The notes beneath the pieces are model-generated. The model saw only the letters and a program-made list of their open reading frames with translations, did not search any database and was not told the DNA's origin. From assembly GCA_035772735.1 (NCBI GenBank), contig JASDFA010000006.1, positions 70,882,001 to 70,946,000 on the forward strand: DNA of 64,000 nt, read 5' to 3'. Shown here in pieces: positions 32,320-44,126 of the stretch. The position numbers were made by a program, and so were the translations under genes. Origin of the DNA: Datura wrightii (Eukaryota; Streptophyta; Magnoliopsida; Solanales; Solanaceae). Every line of letters begins with the position of its first letter. Position 1 is the first letter of the stretch.

Positions 32320-32788
32320 CCTTATTATATTTTCTCCTACTTACTCAGTATATTCAAAGTACTGACGCATACCTTCTATGCTATATCGTTTTATGATACA
32401 ACTACAAGTTCTTAGTCTCAACACCGTTAGCAGATCTCATCCAGGAGTTTTCAGCTACACCAGTGGTGAGTCCTCATCTTTTGAGGACGATGTTTATTTT
32501 TCTTCAGTTATATTTCATTCAGTAGACTTTAGAGTTAGCTGGGTGTTTGTCCCAACAACTCATCAAATATAGATGGCTTTCAGACACAGATTCAGATTTT
32601 CAATTTTGTTTTCAGTTGTATAAAGCTTTATGATTTAGTTCTTCTTTATAAATGGTTTTATTATTTTTAAAGCTTCCGCTATGATTTTATTCAGATTACC
32701 AGTGTTATGATAAACCATGGGTTGACTTGGGGTTATCTATGACTTCAAGTACCGTGTCTCGTCCAGGGTATAGACTCAGGTCGTGACA

Positions 32789-32979
32789 TGTTGAGAAAAA
32801 TTTTCTCGTGTATATTGAATTACTTCTTCTACAAGTATGTTGTCTATATATAGGAAGAAAAGGAATGCTATAGAAGGCAATAGAAGAATCTTATCCTAAC
32901 ATACTGATATAAAATAAATACAAAACTTAAATATTTACTTATGTTTTATTATATTGCCCTTATTATATTCTTCCAAACA
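32789..32979 (-). repeat. 5' LTR of the copia element
   Basis: The minus strand runs TGTTTGGAAGAATATAATAAG ... TTTTTCTCAACA, about 190 bp, with TG/CA ends and a TATA box CTATATATAG at 32844-32853. It is short, as copia LTRs often are, and is the partner of the copia interior that resumes at 18055. Confidence 0.72.
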
Positions 32980-33171
32980 ATGAAGCACATATCATTGTTT
33001 CAAGGTCAATTTTATTTAGAACACGTCTTTTCTTTTATTCTAGAATTAGATCAGTCCTTCTTTAATTTTGCTCTATGATTAGTTGGAGCTATCTTCATTA
33101 ATTTCTTCGGCGAGTTTCTCTCCAAATTCTCTTCTTTTTTTCTCCTCCTTTTTCTTTTCTTCCTCCCTCAT
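32980..33171 (-). other. Short sliver between copia LTR and element D
   Basis: A 192-bp stretch that belongs to neither neighbour. On the minus strand part of it (about 33085-33171) has an open reading EEEKKKEEKKRREFGEKLAE, a charged coiled-coil-like sequence. It may be a scrap of coding DNA from an older target, or chance in a purine-rich stretch. Confidence 0.3.
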
Positions 33172-36148
33172 TGTAATATCCCTAATTTTTAATAATAATT
33201 TATTTTGTAATTTAAACAAAATAAAAAAAAAGAAAGAAAAAGGAGTTATGAAATTAATTGAAAAAAAACTTTTAAAAAAATAAGTGGACCAAGTCCAAAA
33301 AAATAAAAAGGAAGGAATTAAGATCCAACCTTGAGAGAGCAGCAGAACAAGAAGGCATTGATCAGGCTCAAATTATACCTTGCAATTGAAGTGTAAAGTG
33401 GTTACTGTCAAATATAGTAATCCAACTAGGTTGAGGTCGATCCCACAAGGAATAGGGAAGAAATAATATATTAATGATGATTAAATTAACCTATAGTCAA
33501 TATTTTTAAAGGGGGGATGCAAATAAAAAGAAGAAAATAATGCTAACAATGATTTAGTTATTTTTCAAATTATTGAGGCGAGACTAGGATTGTGTTCTCT
33601 ATGATTTCATAACGTAGTAGGCTTATTTTATTAGTGATCTATCCAGGTGAATTTATGTAAGACTGATGATTAAGTTCATCTAACATCTCTCAACCTACAT
33701 AGAGAAATTTCACCTAAATCCTCTTGGACTTTAAGTGCGTATATTTTTCCCTCGACATAAGTCTTGGTCTAACTATCCTCGATTAGAGCTCAAACTAATT
33801 AGATAAGAGTTGGTAGCCTCATACCACTATTATTCCCTTTTCCTAACTTCAGCCTCTTTGGAAGAGCACGTTGAAGATACATGAAATTAAATATTAAAAT
33901 AAAGAGAATAATAATTCACTCAATTCACCATTCAAGAATCACTATTTTATTTTGCCTACTTTTGTTAATTCATCATGGTTCCTACAACCCTAGCTTAAGA
34001 GATTTAGCCGCTCATGTTTATGAAAATAATAATATAAAATGTTGAAGAAATCATAATGAAATAATTACTATAGTATGAAATTGTTTAACAAAATCTCCAG
34101 AGCTATATTGAATTACAAGAACCTGATGAATATTCCAACAATTATTTGACTAAGTAATTACACAAATTCGTAAAGTATGAATTGTGCATATTGACACTAA
34201 ATCCCACAACGTTCCACCCTAAAGCATACTAAAAAGAGTATATATAGTAGTATATTAAGCCTTTATTGTTCCTGCTTGGATTAGAATTGGGTTTTACATC
34301 TTCTGTTCTTAGTCGAATTGGAATTGCAGTCCTTGGCCGTCCAACAAGCCCTGTGCACTGTGCTGCTCATAATGCAAGTAGCTTGGCGCATCGTGTCTCT
34401 CCCTACACTACCTCTGGCTGCGCGTCGTGCAAACCATAGCACAGCTATTCCTGTGCGATGCCAACTTCTATTATACTTGTTTTCTTGGCCCAATTTTGAC
34501 ATACTTGCTCCTTTTAGCCACAATTAAGCCCAAATCCATCACTTTAGCATCTAAAAACATCTAATCATTAGTGTTAGCTCCTTTTCACACAAATCACATA
34601 AAACACAAGAAAATAAATATAATTTATTCTCAAAAAATAGTTAAGCATAGGCAAAATATTACAAATAAATGCGTAAATACATCTTTCATTAGGCACAGAG
34701 TGCAGATAAGAAAGAAAGACAGAAACAAAAATGAAAAGAAAAAAAGGGAGAAAAAACAAGAAAAAGAGAAGAGGAAAAAAGGGATTTCCATCCTAAAGTA
34801 TTAAGATAATGACTTTAATCTTTTATTTAAGTTCATTACGTTATTATGGGTAAAATTTTATGGTGAAAACATGGATAAAATTATGAAGAATTGGAAAAGT
34901 TTATCCCTATGGCTCTTCAATATAAATAATTGATTTGAAAAGATGAACATTATCAAAATTCATTTTTGAACAGTGTTCTGGAATCCTCTCATCAATGAGA
35001 ATTTGTTGGTGGTCATGGTTTCGAAATTCTGACCAGTTTATCGGAATTGACTTTTGTGAAACCTTTCACTTCAAGTTTGACTTATTTTAAAAATTAAGAG
35101 TATGTTCATCAAAGGGTTTTTTACTATTCTAACTTCATTTTTGTGTACTTTGAGGTGATCCAGAGATCCAAGAGCATAGTTCTTTTTTATTGAAAAGGGT
35201 GCTTGCGTTGTGAATTCGAGGTAAGCAAGACTTTAAACTTTGGTGCTTACTTTTTAAACCTACTTTTAAAATGTTTATTTTCTACATGGTCCATGTGTTG
35301 GGTCAAATGTGTACTTGACAAAATCAGTGGTCCTTGACCAGCTGCATATATGTTACTTTGAGAAGAATATACAAATTATTTAATAATTAATTTATGGTAT
35401 AGTGTGGCATGGTCTCGTACCATGGCATTGGGCATTAGATATCCTTCCTTAATTATTATGATATAGATTCTAGGGGCATATATGCTTTGTCATAATGTGA
35501 TAGGGGCATATTTGTGCTATCGTAATACGTTAGGGGCCTTGTACATACTGTCATAGTATACTTTTGGGGCATTATATATGCGTCAGAGGACTAGTCCAGG
35601 TGCTAGGTTGATTTCCTTCACTATCGCATGACAAGTCCTGAGTGTGGATTGTGTTTAGATATATAATATTCTTGTTGAATATTAATTTGGACTTTATCGA
35701 GTACTACATTATGAAATACTTTTTTGTGCATATTATTTCTGTGCTCATTATGTGGTCATATTTTTTAACACTTATTTTAGGGGTATTAAAGTAGTGGATC
35801 GAGGATCTTACTGGGTTATATTTACATATTTCTCATTCCTTACTTGCATGTCCATGTAGATATTATTGGTGACGATGAAGTTATTAACCAACAAGTTCGC
35901 TAGAGTTGATCCAATTGTTGAGGTGAGTTGTCACATTATTTATAGAGGCTTTTAGAAGAACTCTCACATTTATTCATTGATATCTTTTCTTTTGTAATTC
36001 TTTCATAATTAGTTATCATATTTCCTGGGTATCTATTAAATTTATTAGATTTTGTGAATTAATAGTTAAGATATGAAAATTTGGTTCACCTAGTCGGTGG
36101 TATGCGCTGGGTATCAATCATGTCTAAGGAGTAATTTAGGATATGACA
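33172..36148 (+). repeat. 5' LTR of element D, split by a solo LTR
   Basis: Starts TGTAATATCCCTAATTTTTA and ends GGATATGACA. The first part (33172-33352) and the part from 34696 match the 3' LTR at 56107-56430 (for example AATAAGTGGACCAAGTCC against AATAAGTGGTCCAAGCCC). Without the insertion it is about 1.64 kb. Its U3 is purine-rich (GAAAGAAA runs), not palindromic, unlike the other gypsy LTRs here. Confidence 0.75.
33358..34690 (-). repeat. Solo Athila-type LTR inserted in D's 5' LTR
   Basis: Direct repeats AGGCA at 33353-33357 and 34691-34695 flank it, and the 3' LTR of D shows the uninterrupted site (AAGAAGACGCAGAG). TG/CA termini lie one or two bases inside. The minus-strand TATA region is near 34237-34250 (TATATATAC), and upstream of it (34318-34450) is a GC-rich block with GCGCATCGTG and TGCGCGTCGTGC. 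It is related to the fragment at 13311-14180. The two opposed ORFs at 34281-34527 are chance. Confidence 0.75.
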
Positions 36149-36152
36149 AAGT

Positions 36153-36164
36153 TGGTATTAGAGC
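36153..36164 (+). other. Degenerate primer binding site of element D
   Basis: TGGTATTAGAGC differs at one base from the initiator tRNA-Met primer site TGGTATCAGAGC and lies four bases after the LTR end. It fixes the plus orientation of D. Confidence 0.8.
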
Positions 36165-38890
36165 TAGGCTTTAAGTCCTGGGTCATGGAGAAATGCTTGG
36201 TAGAGTCTTGTTCATGGATATTTAGACATCAATATTTATGAACTTGAGGCTATTGAATATCTAGGATGGTTTCCTTCTACATTCATTATTCGTGTGTAAG
36301 ATAAATCGAGTTTAATCTTGGGATGCCCCTTTCACAGACGGTTAGGACATACATATCCTCGTTTGCTAGATGGCATAGTTGACTTGAAAGTTTTAGCAAT
36401 ATATTTGAAATTGAGGGTGACATCAAGTAAATGAGATACTGTGTGTATTGATTGTAATTGAAATTGGACAAGTTGTACATTTTGGGGATAACTCTATTTA
36501 AAAAGAAACCTTTTGCAAGATTTTTAAGAAGTTAGGAAGTTAGTGAAATTTTTGAACGTCAAAAATTCGCTTGAATTACAAAAATGGCGAAATGATATGT
36601 TTTTCTGCGAAAGAACAACTTATTCAAATTTTGAGGATGTTAGAGTCTGATCAGTAAAAAAAGTGGCTAGCAGGAAAGCAAAAAGTGTAATAGCTTATCC
36701 ACATCTAAATTGTTAGATTTTGTGGTGAAGAATATTTTGAGGATAGTGCTTATATAATGCTAACGTTACTTCCTCTTAAAAGTGATTCACTATTATTAGT
36801 AATGTCATGGTAGTGATGTAAAAGGTTTGAATTTATCGTGAGAATGTATAATTTAAGTGCATTGAATATGAACATGATAATGGTGCTACGAGATGGATAA
36901 TTGTTCATGGAGCAAATTTGCAGATAAATTCTAGAATGTGAGAGAGAAGAAGACTTGATTATAAATATTTATGAATAGTTATTAAAGTAAAGGATGAAAT
37001 GTGGAATATTAAGATTTCCACACACCATCGAAATAAAGGAACCATAAGAAATTTGAGTGAATGAAATTCAACATATTTGTATTGAGAAAAGTAACCAGAT
37101 CACACAATTTTGTTAGCATATGTTGTGTCTGTAAAGCACAATCTTGAGAAAAATGAATGACACATTAATAAGATGATAGTACAGATGATGACAAAGAGAT
37201 AACTTGAATACTTAAATGTACCATGTGTGATTTTGAACTTAGTAGGGGAGTCTAGCACTATTTGACCGATATATTAAATATGTGCATGTGTAGTTTAGAG
37301 TCGTCATATACTTATGGAATAGTTATAACTTGGCATGATGAGGTTATCTTGTGCTTGGATTGGATGAGTTTGTATGACCATAAACTTAAATTGCCATGAC
37401 AAGACTGTCAGATTTTTCTATTTTGGTTGAGCTTATATTGAATATAAAGAATTCACTTTATATGTCTATGGTTAAGCTACTCTATCAATAAAAGTTCTAC
37501 ATGTGATAAATGAAGGGTATATGTTGTATCAAATTATAACTCGAGGCACCAAGATTGAGAAATTGACTATTGGGTTAGTCTTAGTAGTTAATGAGTCTCC
37601 TAATGTATCTGATAGGGACATAAAGTTGGACATAGATATACAATCAGTAAATAGTCCTTCTTTGGTGTCATTGAATGACTCTATGGAGTCAAAAAAAAAC
37701 TAAACGAACAAGTTGCAAGGCTTCATGATTAAGAGGCTAACAGATAAAGTATAATCCTTTGAGGTGCTTAATTTCTATTTATTGAAAAGAATAGTGAATC
37801 ATAAAGAGTTTGTCGATATTGGACAGATGACTTAAAATTCTATGAAGGGCAAGTATTTTTTTCTCATACTTAGAGAATTTATGTCCTCGATTACGGGGCA
37901 TTATTTACTATTCTAAAATAGACTAGTGATCGAGATACCATGAGTAGAAGTAGAAAATAGTAGATAAGCTGAAGACATATTTCAAGACTTATTATGCTTA
38001 GCGTGAAAATCTAGTAACTCCTCTTGGATAGTCGAAGGTACTAGAAATTATTATGGACTAGATGAATTGAGTATTCAGACTATTCACATTTTTTATTTTG
38101 TTCATTATGACATATGAGAATTCTTTTTGATAGTCAATAGAGGCATGTGAAGCTATTGAAGACAGTTTTTCTGAACCACAAAATAATAATGATTAAATAC
38201 TAGAGGTCAGAAATGTGTCTTTTTTAATAAAAAAAAAGTTCGTGATGTTTTAAGCATTGTGTTGTCTAGTAAATGAATGACAAGTTAAAGGTATTATACA
38301 CTAAGGTGTTAGCATATGTTACATTATAATGTCATTGTTTGAGCGGACAAAGTTATTCAATACGAGAGTCGTAGCTGTTAGAAGAGGGCATACTTGATAT
38401 TGAACAAAGAGAGAACATTATAAATAAAGAGTTGAATGTATGTACACCAGTGGTAGTTCACTTAAGATGATCTGTACAGAAAAAAGGAGATACAACGTTT
38501 ATGATATTCAGTACTTTCAAGATTCACAACTATGCATTGGACTCAAAGGAAGAAAGCTAACGTTAGTAGAAGATGATACAATGTATAACAAATGTTGTTC
38601 TTCAGTATTTGAATTGTCCTAGGTGAAATACAAGTGTTATATAATCAAGAAATCACTGCAGATGTGGCAATCTCCAAAAGAAGTAAAAACAAATCAATAT
38701 AGACTTTGTAGCTGATCGACATATTTATTCAGGCATTTGTAAGAGTGGCTTGAGTGATCTTGATAGGCTTAGCAAGATTGAGCACTTAATTCAAGTTGAA
38801 TTTCTCATACATTATACTAGATATATAGTGATATGTTTTGAGAGATAATGCAATGTATGAGATGCCCATATTATCCTCTGTGACAAGAGT
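36165..38890 (+). pseudogene. Decayed gag-pol of element D
   Basis: There is no frame longer than about 66 codons. Recognisable scraps: a protease end reading VILCLDWMSLYDHKLKL (about 37345-37400; canonical ILGMDWLS), an RT scrap VFRLFTFFILFIMTYENSF near 38070-38115, and an integrase scrap at 38640-38850 (NIDFVADRHIYSGI). The interval 36165-37240 should be gag but I could not recognise it. Degraded beyond function. Confidence 0.55.
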
Positions 38891-38929
38891 AAGAGTACAT
38901 AGAACGTTTACGTAGGGGTGTATGGATGT

Positions 38930-39095
38930 GTTCCAACATTTCTATACATGAGAGTGTTACATAGGTTGCATGGATATGTTCCAATACTATTGTATGTTAA
39001 AGTGTTTAATAGGAGCATATGGATATGTTCTAGCATTGTCGTACGTGTGATCGAGATACAAAAGGAATAAGTATGTGTTCCAATATTACCTTATG
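38930..39095 (+). repeat. 48-50 bp minisatellite in D, continued at 41040-41125
   Basis: Units starting TTCCAACATT/TTCCAATACT/TTCTAGCATT/TTCCAATATT at 38933, 38981, 39029 and 39078 include GTATGTTAAAGTGTTTAATA and GCATATGGATATG-like parts. After the solo LTR insertion another unit (TTCCAACATTACCGTATG) follows at about 41077. The array was broken by that insertion. Confidence 0.7.
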
Positions 39096-41036
39096 GGTAA
39101 CGACCCAAGCATAGACCCTGACTGCGACACGGAATCTGGAACCACAAATAGCTCCAAGTTAATCCATGAAACATACATAGTATATCCTTGAGCATAAACT
39201 ATGTGGAAAGAAATCATGAACATAACATAAGCGGAAGACTGAATATCATTAAGCATAAATGGGACTACAAGTCAGCAACACTGAATCATCTAATACATAA
39301 CTATATGAAAAGTCTCTAGTCATAGATGAGCTGATGGGACAACACCCTCAACTAGCTCTACCAAAATTTGAAAACTCAAAGACATAAAAGAGAGAGAATA
39401 TGACAAGACTGATGTCCTCGGATCATGAGGATTCACCAAGATGGACTGGAGTTGACTGATGAGGGAACGAAGCTAACATTTGGGCTGAGACTGATCACTC
39501 GAACCTATATAATGAGATAATATAGAATAAAAGTATGCAGTTAGTACTTTGAATGTACTGATTATGTAAGGTAAGTAAAAGATGAGAGTAAACACAACAT
39601 GCTAAAATCATAGTCGTGAGATATTCATCATAAGCTAAAATATAATGACCCGAGGTTTTGAAAGTAAATCATATGCTTTAACATGTTCGAAATCATACGT
39701 AAAAGCTCATACACTAATCAATAGGCTAGTCATACTATAAAACATGAAGTCATAAATTCTGAATATGGATATTTTTAAACATGAGGAACAGTGGGAGACT
39801 CATCATAATCGACATCATCATGAATGAGCACATGATGCCCAACTATCTCGCTCAAGTTGGCAGAGTTATCCTAAGCCTTGTAAAGGCAAAGAACGATAAA
39901 GGTGTGATATCACTCATGAGCCCTATCGGGCTGGGGGAAACACTCTCTAGCGAGGCCCCAACATGAATATATACCACGGTGGCACGTAGTTCTGATATCT
40001 GGGTGTGCTGAACCCAGCCTACTTGATACTAGATGTTACTCCCAAAACATGCATATTGCTCATAGTCATAATCATGAAATATACTTGGTTTTCTATGGGC
40101 TAGTTGAAAATTATTAAAATCATAGTCATACTTGTCATACGTGAACTAGCCAGGAAAACAATGTCGCTGAGTCGGTCATGATACATAAGCTTGAGATTCA
40201 TGAAATCATACATAATTGAGTAAAATTATCATAACTTGAAATAATATATTTATGAGAGATACTTGTAAAAAACATGCATTCATAATCATAAAACATAGAT
40301 TGAATCATATGAAAATTGAATTCATAGAAGATCATGAGAGATTTCATCAAAATTGGGTCTAGTCTTAAAATTTCATAAAACCTTAGTTGGAGACTTGAAT
40401 TCATGAGATTGAGATGAAATTAGGCATGAGGGTGGAAGACCCCCCCCCCCATTCATGACCCTATATACCTGGACTTGATGAATCTTTAACTTGATTTGGA
40501 GACCCAACGAAAATTGAAAAGAAGATAATAAAGAGCCCTAGCCTTTCCTTGAGAGGATTTGATCTTCAACTTAGGGTGTTAGGAGTATAATGATGGTTTG
40601 GAATAAATAAAACCCTATAATATACCCTCTTAATAGCTTAAAATGACTTAGTTTAGGAGGGAAGTACAAAGGAAGTACGGAAACACCCTTAATGACTCCG
40701 TTGGAAAATTGACTCTGCCAGACTTAACGTGTGACCTAACAACTCTAGGTACTTGAAGAGATGTCAAGTATCACTCGTTACCACTAGCAAGAAGTTCCAA
40801 CTTTTTGGTCTTTTCTTGACGCACTCACTTAATGATTTGTCATGACACTTGACACATTACTTAACCAGTTGTCAAGACTCTCTGAAACTCAATTTTTCTG
40901 AAACTTTTCACACTTAAGGAGTCGTTAGGTGACTTGAGGATTCACTTGATAATTTATTCTGTGATCTGGTGAAGATTTTTTTGTTTTCTCCATTTCATAC
41001 CTCGGATCTGTCCTTAGGAACTTTTAGGGTGTTACA
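39096..41036 (-). repeat. Solo Tekay-type LTR 'S' (about 1.94 kb)
   Basis: The minus strand starts TGTAACACCCTAAAAG at 41036 and ends ...TTGGGTCGTTACC at 39096. Flanks TTATG (39091-39095) and TTAGG (41037-41041) match in four of five bases. The anchor TCCTAAACTAAGTCATTTT lies at 40640-40658 (minus). Upstream of it, 40700-40960 is a palindrome-like block based on TTGTCAAG/CTTGACA and GTCATGACAC. No coding content; a run of ten C is at 40441-40450. Confidence 0.75.
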
Positions 41037-41828
41037 TTAGGAGAGAGAATTAAGTAGGAATGTTTAAGTGTATTCCAACATTACCGTATGTAAGAATATT
41101 GGGACAGGACTCATGGATCTTGAGTGCGTTCCTGCATAATAAAAGCATAAATGAGTATGGGTAACCCCTCTCAACACAAGTCTAATAGATATTAATAATT
41201 AGTTACTTTTGATTGAGGTTGTACCTCATAATAGTTACTAATCTGGTATGCAAACCTAGTTGTTTGAGGCTTTATACGAATATCAATGTCATTTGCTAGT
41301 TGGAGACTTGAACTTGTTGAGTCACAATTATTGGGTCTAGAGTTGATCCAACAATTGAAAAGAAAAAGAAAGGGTCACGTTGATACTAAAATGACATCAT
41401 ATTACTTAAAGAAAATAAAAGTCCTATGGAGATAAGGGAGTTAGTGGTATGGAGATCATGAAAGGTGAAAATACTTTTTGACCATATGAAGGGAGTTGTT
41501 AAATTTGACAAGAAAAATAAATTAAGCTCAAGATATGTTAGTTCATATGAGATTTAGATCGAATCAAATTAGTGGCATATAGATTTGCTTGATCATTAGA
41601 AATTTTGGTGGGACATTCTATGTTTTATATGTCTATTATTATATAATATGTTTATGGTGAGATTCATATAGTTCAACCTAAAAAAGTGGACTTTGATGAA
41701 AATTTGACTTACATGGAAGATCCAATATCTATTGCTAATAGACAAGCAGTAATTGAGGTCGAACAAGGTTGTTCAAGTGGAGGAATGGCACACAAACTAG
41801 GTCATTCGAAGCTTTATGTGAATATCGA

Positions 41829-43911
41829 TGTAACACCCCAGATCCTGGAGTGATTGCTCATAGTTAAAAAATAGAAGTTTCAGACCTGGTGCAGGAGTGA
41901 CGATGGAGTTAACGGCCCGTCACACCTCTGATGGTGGAGTTGACGGTCGTTAGCTAGACGACAGACCGTCACCTGTGCCGTCAAGGTTTGGTTCCCCTAG
42001 CTTATGGGTGACAAAGGTTCTGATAGACCGTCAAATGAGTAATGGCTCATCACGACGACCGCCACTTAGGCCAAAAATTCAGGTCGTTCTATTTAAGGAA
42101 GGACAGAGGACCGACGGACTGTCAGGTGAGTGACGACCTATCACAGTGGCCATCACTTGTGCAAAATTTTCATGTCTTTCTTTTTAAGGGTGACGACAGA
42201 GACGATGGACTATCAGATGGGCGATGGCCCGTCACCTAGGCCATCAGACGCGCAGTGACCTAAAAAATTGAGATTTCTGAATATCTTCGCAGGGGTAATT
42301 TCGTATATTTCCACCCTTATAAGTCCTAAACTGCATCATTTTTGGTATAATTTCAAAGGGTTTAGATGCGTTAAATGGTTCTCCTACCTCATTCTCCCCT
42401 TAGTTTGTCAGATCACCGCAGTAGGATCTAAGGTTTTTCCCTTAAGCAAGAACTAGGTCCTTGGTCAGTTGTAGAAATTCAAGCTTCTTCTCAAGGGATT
42501 TCTTCTCCAGGTATGTGGGACTTCAACAAAGGTTTCCTTTCATCCTTGCGTCCCAAGCTTTTCAGTAACACTAGCCTTAAAATTTTTAGAAATAATGACT
42601 TAGGGTTTCATTTTAGATGTTGAAAATCCCTAACTTCTCAATGTTTTTAAGCTTCCTTGACTAATATCATGTTGTAACTAAGATGTTATTTTCGATTGGT
42701 AAGAATGCCATCAGATTATTGATATTTTAACATGACTTTGAAATTTCACTTTACTATTTAGCAACATGATTGAGCAACGTGATGTTTTGAAAATATACAT
42801 GATTTATGTCTTATGCTTTACAGTATAATTAACATTTTGGTATACTCAGTAATATTTGCATTATTAGTATTATCAGTATTTGAAGCTATCAAGTCCTTTA
42901 GGTTCTCAGGGCACTTCTAGATACATAGTTTTGTCTTAGCCTAGGACCTCAGTTTTGAGCTAATCAAATCAGTTAGATATATTTAGGATTTTAGTTGGGA
43001 GTTGCACGTAGCACCGAGTAGGTCGGGGTTCAATGCACCCAGGTTTCCAGAACTACATGTCATCATAGGAATTTAACTCGAATGGATTTTATAGTTAGTG
43101 ATCACACAACCAAGTCACTGTACCCTGGTAAGGTACGATGAGCCCTATCGATGGGAATTAAACATCGAACTCTACGTATAGCTCACGTGATTACATATCG
43201 GTTAACAGGCACTCCTATAGTACAGTACAGTCATATTTCACAGTCTAGTCTTACAAAATTCAAATGTGCTTATAACTAAATTTCAGACTATCAGTTCTTA
43301 TAGTATTTTTGGTTATATTTAAATTCTTTCAGTATTTATGATTCAAATATGGTTCAGATATGTCATATCAAACTAGTTTATATATTATCAGCACTTTTCT
43401 ATATTATTTGATATCTCGCATACTTAGTACATTCCAAGTATTGACGCATACTTTCTATGCTATATCATTTTATGATATAGGCTCAGGTACTCAGACTCAA
43501 CCCCTTGGTTAGACACGTTCCAAATCTTGATCAGCGAACAGTTGGTGAGTCCTCATCTTTCGAGGGCTGGAGCTATGTTTATGTTATATGTCCTTAGTCT
43601 AAATTTTCAGTTTCAAACATTTAGAGTTAGCTGGGCACTTATCCCAGCAACTCATCAGTTAATAGATACTTTCATACAGATAGTCAGTTAGTAGATCAGC
43701 TTATTATTTTAATGTTAGATTCCTTAATTATTAACTTAACTCAGATTATTTCATTACTTAGAAATAGTTGTTCCAAAATTTCAGTCAGCTTCTGCTCAGT
43801 TTTCTAAATGAATGTCTATTATTAGTATTATGCTATGCCAGGGGTTTGATTGGGGTCACTTGTGACTCTAAGTACCCTGTCGCGTCCAGAGTGTAGACTC
43901 GGCTCATGAAA
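41829..43911 (+). repeat. 5' LTR of element E
   Basis: TGTAACACCCCAGATC ... GTAGACTCGGCTCATGAAA; the terminal CA has decayed to AA. Anchor TCCTAAACTGCATCATTTT at 42324-42342 preceded by CCCTTATAAGTCC, a possible TATA region. It shares GTGAGTCCTCATCTTT and TTTTATGATATAGG with the 3' LTR and the other Tekay-type LTRs. Confidence 0.87.
41890..42250 (+). repeat. U3 palindrome block of E 5' LTR (GACGGCCCGTCAC type)
   Basis: Copies such as AACGGCCCGTCACACC, GACAGACCGTCACC, GATGGCCCGTCACC and TGACGACCTATCAC, alternating with AGGTCGTTCTATTTAAGG units, fill about 360 bp. The same block is in the 3' LTR at 49030-49390, so it was present when E inserted. Confidence 0.8.
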
Positions 43912-43915
43912 AACT

Positions 43916-43927
43916 TAGTATCAGAGC
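43916..43927 (+). other. Primer binding site of element E
   Basis: TAGTATCAGAGC has one G-to-A change from the initiator tRNA-Met site TGGTATCAGAGC and lies four bases after the LTR. Confidence 0.87.
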
Positions 43928-44126
43928 CTCAGGTTTAGAGTGTCCTAGGATGTCTAAAAGTTGCGTCATATAGTCCTTTTCATGGGTGTGAAGCAAGCCA
44001 CACCTATGAGAAGGAGTCTACGAGGCGTTTTTAGGAAAATTCCCTTTCTTCATGATTCTTATCGTGCGTAGAGTATGAATCTCTAAAATGTCCTTCTAAC
44101 TCGTGTTCTACCATTTTCAATTGGCG

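Larger units (their letters stand above)
18056..32788 (+). mobile_element. Solo Tekay-type LTR 'A', split by two later insertions
   Basis: Starts TGTAACACCCCGAAAC at 18056 and ends GGTCGTGACA at 32788. The pieces belonging to it are 18056-19347, 29352-30155 and 32320-32788, about 2.57 kb in all. Flanks TATTG (18051-18055) and TGTTG (32789-32793) match in four of five bases, consistent with an aged target duplication. There is no internal domain or second LTR, so it is a solo LTR left by recombination. It inserted at the LTR/leader boundary of the copia element. Confidence 0.82.
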
